A stretch of 64,000 nucleotides of DNA from the NCBI RefSeq assembly GCF_000006565.2, contig NC_031473.1:682001-746000 (forward strand), given 5' to 3'. The stretch is from Toxoplasma gondii ME49. Its lineage: Eukaryota; Apicomplexa; Conoidasida; Eucoccidiorida; Sarcocystidae. The position numbers and the translations under genes are program-made. Shown in pieces: positions 49,121 to 59,910 of the stretch; within the stretch, counting starts at the first letter, position 1, and each line of letters starts with the position of its first letter. Under the pieces are notes generated by a model that ran no database searches, was not told the DNA's origin, and saw only the letters and a list, made by a program, of their open reading frames with translations.

Positions 49121-52100
49121 ATGGCGAAGCAAGAGAAGGCGCAGGCCAGATCCCAACGAGTTCCGGTGCCTCGGGGCTTCAGAACGAATGAACTTTACTA
49201 CATGGAAGAGGACACTCAAAGTGAGAGGCTGCCCGTGTGACCACTGCGTGAGGCGTCCCACTGCGTGCTCGTCGGTGTACCGGTACAACGTTCAAGCATT
49301 GTTTTATGAGAGCGCCGAATAATCTGAATTAGCAAACCCTTATTGGCATTTGCTTGTGTTTGTTTCTACTCTCTGTCGCTTTGCACCTATGTGTTTCCTG
49401 TTGTTGTACAGGGAGGATTCACCATCTTATGCAGCAGAAGAAAGAGGGCTCTGTCGGGTCTCGACAGCCTCCTAAGGGCCCTCGTGCGCTTCAGCGCTTA
49501 ACTTTGCGCACTTTCACAAGTGGTCCGCAGTTAGCCAAGAAACCGATCCCAGAGAATATACGTCACAGGGTCCAAATCTCTTTGTGCGATGCCGCATTAA
49601 CTCCGCCACTCCCTCAAGCACTCATCAGAGATCCCAAAGTAGCAGCATACCTTAAGTACTTTTCATCGTATGGAATATGCCCCCTCGAATCAGCTCTTCA
49701 GTCCTATGGCCCTGTTCAGGGTTTCTCCCCGTCTGTTTCGAAATCCTCTTCCCGCACTGCTCCATCTAGCGGCTTTCCCGGCAGCACGAGATCAGCGCCA
49801 TCGCTTTGTACACCGACTGAAAGTGGCAGCTCAGCTCAGTCACCAGACACAAGCAGAAGAGCCGGGGGACAAGTTGCACGAAGCATCAGTAATTCTACAT
49901 CATTATCAGTCTCATCAAGAAGTGGTACTCTGAGGATAAACGGGGGCGGTGAACATGAAGAACGGAGACAGGCGAGTTCGGCTGTAGCTCCTGGTAGAAG
50001 CAAGAAAGAAACTGTGGAACAGTCGTGTCTCTACCCTCCTCGCGCCGGGCCAGAAAGGGAAACTGACAAAGACGCTACAACACCGAACTTGGTTAGAGCG
50101 AGTTCAGTTAATTCGTCTGTCCGAAAAAGTGCCGAGGTTCGAGGATTTCGAGGGCTGGCACCCACCAGCACCGATACTGGAGAACGTGCACGAATATCGT
50201 CGTGGTCTCATCAACAATCAGCTGATGTGAACCTTTCTGTGGCAGGTATCACGATGACGGTAACGCCAGTGACAGTCAGTCGAACAGGCAGAGAATCGAT
50301 GGCGGCCAAAAGTCAGGGCTTCGCGTGTAATGTTTTGCCCCGTAAAGATCTCGACTGGGGGTGTGGCGCTCTGAGAAAAGTCAAGGGCTCCGAGCTTATG
50401 AAGGGGAGGTTTGTCGTTGAGAAACAAATCTCTGAGACAGAAACACGAAAGGTGGTGCTGTTGAAAGATCTCACATCGAAGACGGCTGCACTCAAACAAA
50501 CAAACAAGAAACTCGGACAGCGAAAAACGGTCGAGAGCAAGCTACAACATATAGAACAGGTCCTAGAAGAGACATTCGCAACAATACAGAAACCGTTGTT
50601 GGCTGCATCCGAATTCCCAGAATTCGCCTCCTCCTCTGAGTCTCAAAAAAGCCACTATTTGAAAAAGAAGACTTTGGTTTTCGGGTCGTCGTGTGCCACG
50701 CAAACGGAGGTGGAATCAGATTCCACCAGAAAAACCCGTTATGTCGTTGTGGTCGACCTCGCAATGGACATGGAGGTTTACCTTCCGGACGTCCGGGAGG
50801 AACTTACCAAGCTTATGCAGGAAACCATGCTGAAGCAGCACTCTGTCCTCAATATCGTTAAACTGGGTAATAAGGTGATTCAGAGAGATGTTATACAATA
50901 TACAGAAGGAGAGAAGCTGACGGTCCCGATGGAAAAGACGAAACTACTACCACCCATGGGAAACAAGAAACAGCTGTCTCCATTCAAAAGTGTCTGCTTC
51001 AGGGCAGTGATCCTCAGTGGGATCTAAAGTCTTTCGATCGATTTGAGGCGTATCACGAAAACAGAGGGCACATGCATATACACATGAAAAGCTCCCACTG
51101 GAGGAGTTTTACCCATCCTCCTACGTGCCTGTTTAGAAGCGTATAGCAATATTAAGGCATCAATATTTTTAATGTTTCTATTCTACTCGTCTACCGGATC
51201 AACACAAAAGCCGAGTGACTTCGTGAACCTCTCGTTCGTGGTCTTGATCGCAGCCAGCACCTCGGTATTCACTCGCTTCACGACGTTTGTCTGAATGCCT
51301 CTCTTTCTGTTTGTATCATTATCGATTTGCATTTACCTGCATAACCTTGAGCTTTCTGCATGCGACGGGCGAATGTCAAAACACGTATTTGCTCCTATAT
51401 GAATACGTCTCTTTGCATTCTGTTGTCAAGGTTTCTCCACTGTAACGTTCAGATAGAGTCCCGTAGCCCACTGCCGCAGGCTGTCAGCTGTTGCGCTAGC
51501 TTGTAGGGAAACAGTTCATCCAGAAAGGCTCCTTCGCGAATTGTTTCAACCGTTATGCTTGTGCCATATCACTTTTTTTCAGGTCGAGGCCTGCTTCCCC
51601 ACCATGCCCACCCGGGTTGACGAACGCACGGTTACTATTGTTGATAGATTCATTAACTCTCTAGCGAAATCCCAGCGAAAAGGAGGTGGCACCGATCTTG
51701 TGGAAGGCCTCCGGGAGGCGCTTCTCATGAAACCCGATGTGCTGTACTTGATATCTCACACTCCGCCCTGTAAGGTGCCATTAAACACGCAGACTTGCTG
51801 TTCAAGAAATTGTGAATGCTTCTATTCATAGCTGACTACTTTTAGTCCCGTGTTCACATGCTTGAGGGCACCTAGCGGCATTCAACACCGTCTTGGGCAA
51901 CCGGCGAAAAGTGAACTCAGCGCTGTGGTAGCAAGACAAAAACTGTGGGTGAAAACAAACCAACTATTTGCTTTGGTCCTCTTTAGTCTGATTTTTGTTG
52001 TGTGTGGTGTGCTTCACCTTGATGTTGATGAGTTATTCCAGGCTTCAAACCTTTTCCCGACAATGAATAGAGAGCATTGTATGGGAGCAGATTTGTAAAG

Positions 52101-54617
52101 TCTTAGTGCAACAGTTGGTTCTCCGTCCAATCAAACCTGATCATAGCAGCTAGGGCCTGGCAGTGCACAAGCCACTCACGATTTTCACCATCGATCCCCT
52201 TACTGGGCCTCCAGCGGTCCTGTTCTTATTTCGGACTCAATCATTCCGCTATCTCTCCGCGGGAGAAACTTCATGCAAAGCTGTTTCTCTCCCGTCTTTT
52301 TTCTGCAGCGACAGTCAGACACCAAGCAGCGTGCGTCAAGATGGTCCAGGAGTACTTCCAAAATCTGAAGGACAAAAGATTGGCTGCCGGTGTCATTGGT
52401 TACCAGCCCCCTGCCGAATTCCGATATTTTGCATTCCGAAATCCTCTCGCTCAGTCTTTGTACGAGCAATTCTTTCGGCAACTGTGTGCTGTCTCGACCA
52501 ACTATGATGATCCGGAAAATGTGGCCGAAAGGAACTGTGTACTCGCAGATCGCGAGGCTTTGTGGAGGTCAGTTCTCAGGGACACGAAAAAGGCGAAGCA
52601 ACTACGGGCAAAGTTGAAGGTGAGAAAACCGCAACTATTTTCTTTGGGTCTACCAGCTCGCCGGATGAAGGTGTTTGGGCTGTTTATTCTAAGGTTTTGA
52701 ACTTCTCCTCAGAAAGTGAACTCATCAATAGAGTACTGGCTAGTTCTCTACTAGCTGCTCCATAAGACTTACGGGTCCTGCTACCTAGCCCCACCCGTTC
52801 TAAATCTAGCTTCTTCTGCTACAGGGACAGACGGCAAGAGCAAACTTATGTTGAAGACAGTCTCGCAACACAACGACGAATCCGCATCAATCTGCGGGCC
52901 AATCCAGCATGAAGAACCATGTGATACGGACTGTCTGTTGCGCTTCTCACAATGTACTGCCGCCAGAGCACATCACTGGAACTGTTGCCTCGCGGTATTT
53001 GTGACATCTCTGCACCGGATATGTCATCAACGAATAAACAGAATAAACACAGCCTGGAGGAAGTTCTGCAGACAACGCCAGCTTTGCAGACAAGCGCACC
53101 CACAAAGAACTGTCCGCGGCTTTCTACGGGATAGCTCTCCCGGTCATTTACGTGTGTTCGCTACTGAAAAAGTATTGCCACGTTTTGCCTGTGGTGCAGA
53201 AAACAGCTCAAGTCGCTGCGACTAGAGAACAACTTCGCCGCGTAGTGCCGGTATGCCATGCACGGTCCACCTCATCAACAGCCAACTCAAGGATACGCTA
53301 CAATCGCACCAGTTGTTCAGTAACTTTGTCCAAGCAATGACGCAGGATGAAACAGAGCGCATCGGATAACTCTTTAATGAGATGAGAATCTGCTGGTAGC
53401 TGAAGGGAGCCCTTCCCTAGCTCGGTAGTGAAGAACAGCAGCGCTAGTCGTAAACGCGTTTTTAAGTGGAGCTGGTCTGTCACAACCTCCTCGAATCAGC
53501 AAACGTAAAATCGCATTGTTGCACATGCTTTCGCCTTGGCCGTTTTTACTCTGCCTTCGTTTGTGTAGATACACATATTTCCGTACCTGCCGTTTGATCC
53601 ACACTTGGTTTCCCCCAGTTCCGCTTACATACGTACACACCCCCAAATCAAGAAACTGTGGCAGTCTTCATATATTCTAGGCCTGCAGGTGACACAGGTG
53701 AGCTTGGTCTTGGGTCGAGTTCCTCCTGCTCTCCCTATCACCCAAACGGCAGTCAAGCCACTTCGGAAAACGCGGCAACAACGGCCAAAGAAATCGGCAC
53801 TGTGAAGAAGAACCTCGCTGTTCATTACTTGCCCCATTATTTGGGAACTGTTGCGTGCAGGACCTCCGAGAGAAACTTCACATTGAAGCGGCCGTCGAAA
53901 AACTTCTCAGGATGGATCAAGCGAAGGTGAGGAAATCTTTGGCTGTCTCCTGACGGCACCTGGTTCACCAATGCGGCTGTGTCGTATCATCGATTTGGAC
54001 TCGTGCTAATTGTTGCTCAACAACAACGCGGCCATAACTTTCTGAGTTGAGAGTTTTTGGCTTGAAAGGGTAAGACACTGAGAGGACAGAGATGCCTCTC
54101 CTCTGCGAGGAAGACACCAACCTAATCCCAGGTAAGATTGTTCGCCAACGGGGCACATACGGCATTTTCAACTCGAGCTCCCTAATCTGAAATCCCAAAT
54201 GTCTTGTCAAGTTCATGTCCCACCCCAAAAACATCTATCCCCGTAAACATTGCCTTCCTCCTTTTGCCAGCAGTTATCACAACTGCACATCTGGAGATCC
54301 CTAAACTGTCTCTGGCTTGAGGCACCGCCAGCACAAATTGCTGGACTTGTGGTTCCTCAGATGTGATACTCGTTGGTTAATATCGTGTCTCTTGCCTTCA
54401 GTGCGAAGAAGCGATGAACAGACCGGTGAAGATGCAGATCCAGCCTTCAGACACCTTCCAGAGACCGCCGCATCCCGGGAAACAGCACAGGGAAAGTACC
54501 ACAGGCAAATCCATCACCAATCGCGGGGAGCGCACAAAGGAGAAGCCTCGTGGACAGGTTAAGACGCGCAAACGTGGGCGAAAGAAGAAACAAGGACACA
54601 GCCGAACGCCTCACTGA
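49121..54617 (+). CDS. von Willebrand factor A-domain protein (six exons)
   Basis: Exons 49121-49220, 49412-50874, 51583-51769, 52309-52619, 53861-53926 and 54402-54617 join in phase at every step and give 780 residues. Residues 1 to about 470 are Ser/Thr/Arg-rich and probably disordered. From about 475 there is a VWA fold: first strand RYVVVVDLAMDMEVY, then HSVLNIVKLGNKVEACFPTM across a splice junction, then the GGGTDLVEGLREAL segment, then PDVLYLIS. The metal-site motif DxSxS is changed to DLAMD, while the Thr of GGTD is kept. The order and spacing resemble VWA3-type proteins, several of which are ciliary, but I would not assign a function. The last exons are Lys/Arg-rich (KTRKRGRKKKQG). 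The ATG at 49121 opens a short first exon (MAKQEKAQARSQR) and is the only start that joins correctly to exon 2. Confidence 0.82.
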
Positions 54618-56261
54618 GCATTTTTGATTTGCGTTTTGTGTGGAAATGCATCATCATTCTACTGACGAAATGCTCGACAGATACGGTGACTCGTGGTCAT
54701 CTTACAGATTATACACAGCTGTTTCCTGAAAGCTGTAACAGAATCTGAACTGCGCTTAGGGAAAGCATGCTGTGATGTTAGGTCCCGAAGCTTTAACAAG
54801 CTAAGGTAAATCTTTCGTGAAGAACTCAACAGGTTCTTTGTGGAGCATACTTCCTTTCTGTATGTTTCGTTTGCCGGTAAAAAACTACTGAGCTTACACA
54901 AAAATGCCTTTTGGATCACCTCTGGTGGTGCACTTCCGATAAGCGCGTATGAGAAGACACCAAACGTTGTCAACTGCCGGCCTGGAGGCCTGTCGCATCG
55001 CATACTTCATTGCGAGAGAATGAGAACTATAGAGCTGCACCTCATTACATTGTATTTCAGTTCTGGTGCAAGCACTGCCACGTCGGAGGCTGTCACACAC
55101 CTTTTGCCTCCAATGCGTGAAAAGCACAACACTGTGACATACAACTGCAGAACTGGGTGAATCTATTTGCTCCTGAATTCGACCGTCCTTGTACGCGGAG
55201 ACCGTCACGGGCCCTCTGGTCTGTCCACCCTATGCCGTCCGCTACTAAAGCAGACGACCGACAAAGTTTTCAATAGTCCAAAACCGAGAAGAGACGTGGT
55301 GTTTCATCCAATACCCGAGACTGCTCATGATTAAAGCCAACAACTATTTTTGAAGTGCTCGGGAGTCCGCTCTCGAGTTGCAGTTGGTCTAAGAAAAAGT
55401 GTTTTCGACGGCAGCACCGATTATTCGTATGACCCAACGTCTCTGTCATTAAAGTGCAAGAAAAGCCATGCTTCTTCTTCCTTCAACTGGGGAACAAAGT
55501 ATCTTGAAGTGTCACGCGTCTTGCCACACACGACGTCGCTAGTGGCTGGCCTGTACGGCACGGTGTCTGCCGTCTGAACTATCCTTCCGGCCACTGTGTC
55601 AGTTCGTGTCGTACTTCCGGTCTCCGAAATGAACAGCCATTTCATGGTTTAAGAGATCGGTGACTGAAACAACAAAATTAACTCTCGGCCAGCACTAGGC
55701 GAAGAACAATGCAACCAATGTGTCTATGCAGCGGCACCTTAGCGGCTTTCTGCCTCGTGACTACAGTGGCGCATCGACTGCATGCGCCTTCCTCGCTTCT
55801 TGCATAGGCCGGACCGACCTTTTGGCAAAATGGAGGCTCTGTGGTGCTCGTCCGCGGTGCCAAAAGACGTTTCCTAATTTTCGGTGAGTAATCCCTTCTC
55901 CGCTCTCCGTTTTACAACAGTTGTCCGCTTCTCCGTGGCAGTGTGCACTGTCTCGATCGGCTACAGCAAAAAGAGAGACAGAACTCGGTTGGCCGACCCC
56001 CAGGGGCACCACACCCATAGCGGTCTTTACACGCTGGGCCGAGTTCCTTCCAGGTGGGTGCATGCAACCAAAGCCTAGACGCAAGAGACAAAAACGGGTT
56101 TGCTTCTGACACTTGTTGTCTGCTCGGTGTGACGAAGTCTTGGTCGTTGTTTTGAACTCTTTTGTGCGCGAGGCCTGCAGCAGACCAAACTTTCTCACAG
56201 TGTAAATCAACCGAGCACATAGTATCTAAGTGTGTGTGTGTGTCTTGAGTTTCACAGCAGC
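54618..56261. other. Spacer upstream of the aminotransferase gene
   Basis: It holds the 3' UTR of the VWA gene and the promoter and leader of the aminotransferase. A TTTCACAG acceptor-like site lies a few bases before the aminotransferase ATG, suggesting an intron in the 5' leader. No coding exon was recognised. Confidence 0.45.
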
Positions 56262-57407
56262 ATGGAAGGCACCACCAAAATCAACGAGGAGCTACGGCCT
56301 GCAGTGAGGCCGCTGGAAGTTCCCCAGCGGCTTCTTCTTGGACCGGGACCGTCAAATTCTCATCCGGAAGTCCTGCGCGCGATGAGTTTGCCCTCTCTGG
56401 GCTACCTGGATCCGGCTTTCATCCAGGTGCTGCAGGACATTCAAGCCCTGCTGCGGTACGTCTGGCAAACGACGAACGAGACCACGTTCTGCATCAGCGG
56501 AACAGGCTCCGCCGCGATGGAAGCGTGTGTCGCGAATATTGTGGAAAAAAACGACGTCGTCCTGGTTGCAGTGTGTGGGTATTTTGGCAGTCGCTTGGTC
56601 GACATGGCTGAGCGGTATGGTGGAGACGTCCGGGTGGTGAACAAGCCATGGGGACAAGCTTTCACGCTAGACGAAATCCGCGAAGCTCTCGAGAAACACA
56701 GGCCGCGGGTTTTCGGCATGGTCCACGTGGAGACCTCTACGGGAGTCGTTCAGCCTATGGAAGGCATCGGGAGTTTGTGCCGCGAGTACGATTCGCTGTT
56801 GCTCCTCGATACCGTCACGAGTCTTGGTGGCGTACCGGTCCATATCGACGCATGGAAAGTCGATCTAGCCTACAGCTGCAGTCAGAAAGGATTGAGCGCC
56901 TCGCCGGGTGCTTCGCCGATCACCATTGGCCCTCGCGCTCTCGAAAAAATCCGCGCGCGCCGTGGAAAAGTCCCCAACTGGTATCTTGACATTTCACTCT
57001 TGGAGAAGTACTGGGGCCCACCACGTCAATACCATCACACGGCATCGATGGTGTGTTACTATGGCTTGCGCGAGGCCCTACGGGTGGTTGCGGCTGAGGG
57101 TATCTCTACGTGCTGGAAACGACATCAAGAGAACGCGGCATATCTGCATTCCAAACTCGAAGAGCTGGGCTTGAGTATGCATGTGGAGAAGCCTTGGCGA
57201 GCGCCAACCCTTACCACGGTCCGCATTCCAGATGGTATCGATGGAAAAGCCCTGGCTGGGAGATTGCTTGTGGAAGAGGGCATCGAAATCGGGAACGGAA
57301 TCGGGGACCTCGCGGGTAAGGTTTGGCGAATTGGCTTGATGGGTTATAACAGCAACCGCGAGTCAGTGGATAAGCTGGTCGCCGCTCTGGGAAAACTGCT
57401 CGGCTAA
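56262..57407 (+). CDS. Alanine-glyoxylate / serine-pyruvate aminotransferase, class V, single exon
   Basis: This 381-residue pyridoxal-phosphate enzyme of the AGXT/SPT family transfers an amino group from alanine or serine to glyoxylate or pyruvate. The substrate pair here is not known. Family marks are RLLLGPGPSNSHPEVL near the start, CISGTGSAAMEA (cofactor phosphate region), LLLLDTVTSLGG (Asp that holds the pyridine nitrogen, about residue 183), and SCSQKGLSASPG with the Schiff-base lysine at about residue 209. WYLDISLLEKYWG and YHHTA follow. The whole gene is one uninterrupted frame, unlike its neighbours, and its wording is closest to bacterial and cyanobacterial members as I recall them. 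The ATG at 56262 was chosen because it gives the usual N-terminal length and lies just after an acceptor-like TTTCACAG. No mitochondrial presequence is evident, and the C-terminus (KLLG) is not a clear peroxisomal signal. Confidence 0.93.
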   Translation: MEGTTKINEELRPAVRPLEVPQRLLLGPGPSNSHPEVLRAMSLPSLGYLDPAFIQVLQDIQALLRYVWQTTNETTFCISGTGSAAMEACVANIVEKNDVVLVAVCGYFGSRLVDMAERYGGDVRVVNKPWGQAFTLDEIREALEKHRPRVFGMVHVETSTGVVQPMEGIGSLCREYDSLLLLDTVTSLGGVPVHIDAWKVDLAYSCSQKGLSASPGASPITIGPRALEKIRARRGKVPNWYLDISLLEKYWGPPRQYHHTASMVCYYGLREALRVVAAEGISTCWKRHQENAAYLHSKLEELGLSMHVEKPWRAPTLTTVRIPDGIDGKALAGRLLVEEGIEIGNGIGDLAGKVWRIGLMGYNSNRESVDKLVAALGKLLG

Positions 57408-58178
57408 TATAATAAGCTCCGATGCAACCTACAGAAATTTGCAACACTGAGGTGCGCATGTTGCGCCGCTTGTCTCTCTGTACAAATGCTCTAACTCGTT
57501 AGAACTGACGGAGCTGTTTCTGTGGTCGAGCCTGTCACCGATTCGTTGTTGGTCTTAAGTCAGCGTAGTTGTGGTCTGCGCAGACCTTGGTTCTGCGTAG
57601 TGTAGCTATTCTTGGAAACCACGGAAGACGCGGTGGAAGCTGACAAGCGCTGTCCGTCTAATCGCCCTGTGGATGAGCAACACATTGCTCGAACTGTGAT
57701 TCAGGATGGCAGCATGTACAAATCTTGTTTTATCGATGTGCACTGCGTTGTGTGGGAGACGACGTCGCGTCGGCTCCTTGGTGAGGCTTTTGAAAAACGC
57801 CCGGCAGTGTATCTGTCTAATCCGTACAGTGAACTGACTTTTTGTAACGTGAGGCATCTAGAAAACCGTTCTTCGGGAAGCAGAATTAACGGCACCTCTG
57901 AATGCCGTTTCTGTAGTCTACTTTCGTCCGTATCTAAACAGTCCCGTTATACACAGGTAGCTTAAACATCCACAGTCATCGCGCGATGCGGCAGAAAAGG
58001 TCTCGGTGAACAAGGGTTAGGGAGAACCTGTGTTGCCACTCGAGTGGATGATTCAAGCCCGCAGAACGAGGAAAGTGTTTCGAATTGAGGCCAGAATACA
58101 ATTCTTGTATCAGCGCCAGGGTACTCCTGCTACCTTCATTATTATTCTGCGTCGCCCAAGCGAATCCAGACGCTGAAG
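57408..58178. other. Spacer, no gene seen
   Basis: It lies between the aminotransferase stop and the first candidate exon of the next gene. The open stretch at 57612-57965 has no family match and no supported splice sites. Confidence 0.4.
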
Positions 58179-59910
58179 ATGGTCAGGCAGCCAATCATCG
58201 TGGAAGTATATGATTGGACGTACACAGATCTCTGCAAGGTTGTGAAACTTTCTCGAGATTTTAAAATGTTATATTTTGGTGAACTGTAGCAGGTGCTGTA
58301 GCGGGCAGCAGGGCCCGCAGGTTATGATTTGTTTGTGTATCCAGCTGTTTTAGACGCTGTCACTGAGTCATGAGGGCTATTCAAGTAACACCCTTTTCTG
58401 TGTAGTAGTGGCTTTCCATTCTCCGAAGGTACCACAGGTCTTTTGGAAGAACGTGCCACAGGGACGTCCTCTGTCAATTACCAACACTTATCTGTGGGGC
58501 CTTAAGCACCCCCACAGTCCGAATCAGGATGGTATCTGTACGGAGAAGTGGACTGTGCAAAAGAATGGCTTTGCGGGCGGACAGGTTTTGATGGGACTTC
58601 ACAGGTCAACAATGTACACACGGGAAATCCGGGACAGGTGGGTAAGAAGAACGTCCGGGAGTGGGAGGTAACAGATTTTGCATACGCGGTGAAAACAGCC
58701 TCTACTGATAGAGCGTCCGTGCACACACACAAATTACAATCAAAGAGAACTGCCCAAAAATATCTGGTAAATCGCCTGATCCCGACTTTCATTTGCAGCC
58801 ATGGCATACAGACGAAGCGAACCATGGATTGGAAAGGCGGCACTCTTTTCAGGTAAGCTTGGAAGTCGGCTTTCTCTCTTTTTGCAGCCGGCTTTTCTCT
58901 CAAAGGGCCAATGGCATTATGCTACTATCAAAACGATTCAACGCCTAGTTCACCGTTGTGTCATGAGAAAACGAACGACGCCCCTTCCGGACCCCTCCTC
59001 TTTTTTTTCAATGGCATTATGCTACTATCAAAACGATTCAACGCCTAGTTCACCGTTGTGTCATGAGAAAACGAACGACGCCCCTTCCGGACCCCTCCTC
59101 TTTCACGGATTTGCTTTGCACAGAAAGCCGGCATCGTCGATGCTGCCCGAGTCAGTGAAACGACAGAGCCGTCTTGCGGAGCATCCCACCTGGCATTTCT
59201 GTATCTGTTTGAGATTCAGGGGCCGCTGGGTCTCCATCTTTCAAAGTACGACTGTCGGAGAAGAAGCATGTAGCAGCACCTCCCACCAGAGAACCTGAGG
59301 AAAGGTGATTTCATGATGTGTATCCGAAAACGAGCAATCGAAGCTAGTAATGAAGTGCCTTGTTCACAGCCCTAGCTCCCCTCCATTAAACCAGCGCCAA
59401 ACAAATGTCCACAGATATGCGGATGCACTCCCCTATCAGTTTGAGTGTCGCAGTGCACCATCGCTTTTGCATGGGAGATTTCCCCTACTGTAGCGTTTAC
59501 AGGCGGCGAATTCGATGTCGCCTGCGTTCGCGGACAGAAGCAGATGGGGTTGCTCTTGTGGAGTGGCCCGTGACCAGCCCACGTTTTTGTTGCTTTCCTC
59601 CTTGAGAGCATTGGTAGAGATCTCTTGGTCTCTCAGGCACCCTCCACATCGAAAACAGTGCCATAGCTGGAGTAGAAAAACACGGTAGTATATCGCCCGG
59701 AGGCATTTTCCAGAGGAATGAATCAGGCTGCAAGATGGGAAAGGATAGTCAAGTTGCCTCGGCATCTTATGAGTGAGAAACAGACACTAGCAAGTCAGCT
59801 TTGAGGTTTGCTTGCGCTTGATTCCAGATCCAAACGACATTTTTTTCACCTGTCTGCTGATGAGGCAGAGGAAACATGTCGTGACAGGGTTTTCGGGCGC
59901 AAAGCCACGG
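58179..59910 (+). CDS. Unrecognised multi-exon gene (first six exons; 3' end uncertain)
   Basis: Candidate exons 58179-58238, 58438-58641, 58799-58852, 59124-59154, 59220-59304 and 59828-59910 have AG acceptors and GT donors and join in phase throughout. The product starts MVRQPIIVEVYDWTYTD, continues NTYLWGLKHPHSPNQDG and GLHRSTMYTREIRDRW, and later reads SFKVRLSEKKHVAAPP and HFFHLSADEAEETCRD. It is hydrophilic and rich in Trp, Tyr and charged residues, with no signal peptide or membrane segment. I do not recognise a family. The style recalls small axonemal microtubule proteins, but that is only an impression. After 59910 the chain may end within a few codons at the acceptor near 60012, or run on through a coding-like stretch ending about 60191. 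The intron at 59155-59219 is short (65 bases), which weakens that junction. Confidence 0.55.
58909..59103. repeat. 100-bp tandem duplication
   Basis: A block of about 95 bases starting CAATGGCATTATGCTACTAT occurs at 58909-59003 and again, apparently unchanged, at 59009-59103. The two are separated by a short T-run. Both copies lie in the intron between the candidate exons at 58799-58852 and 59124-59154. Confidence 0.95.
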
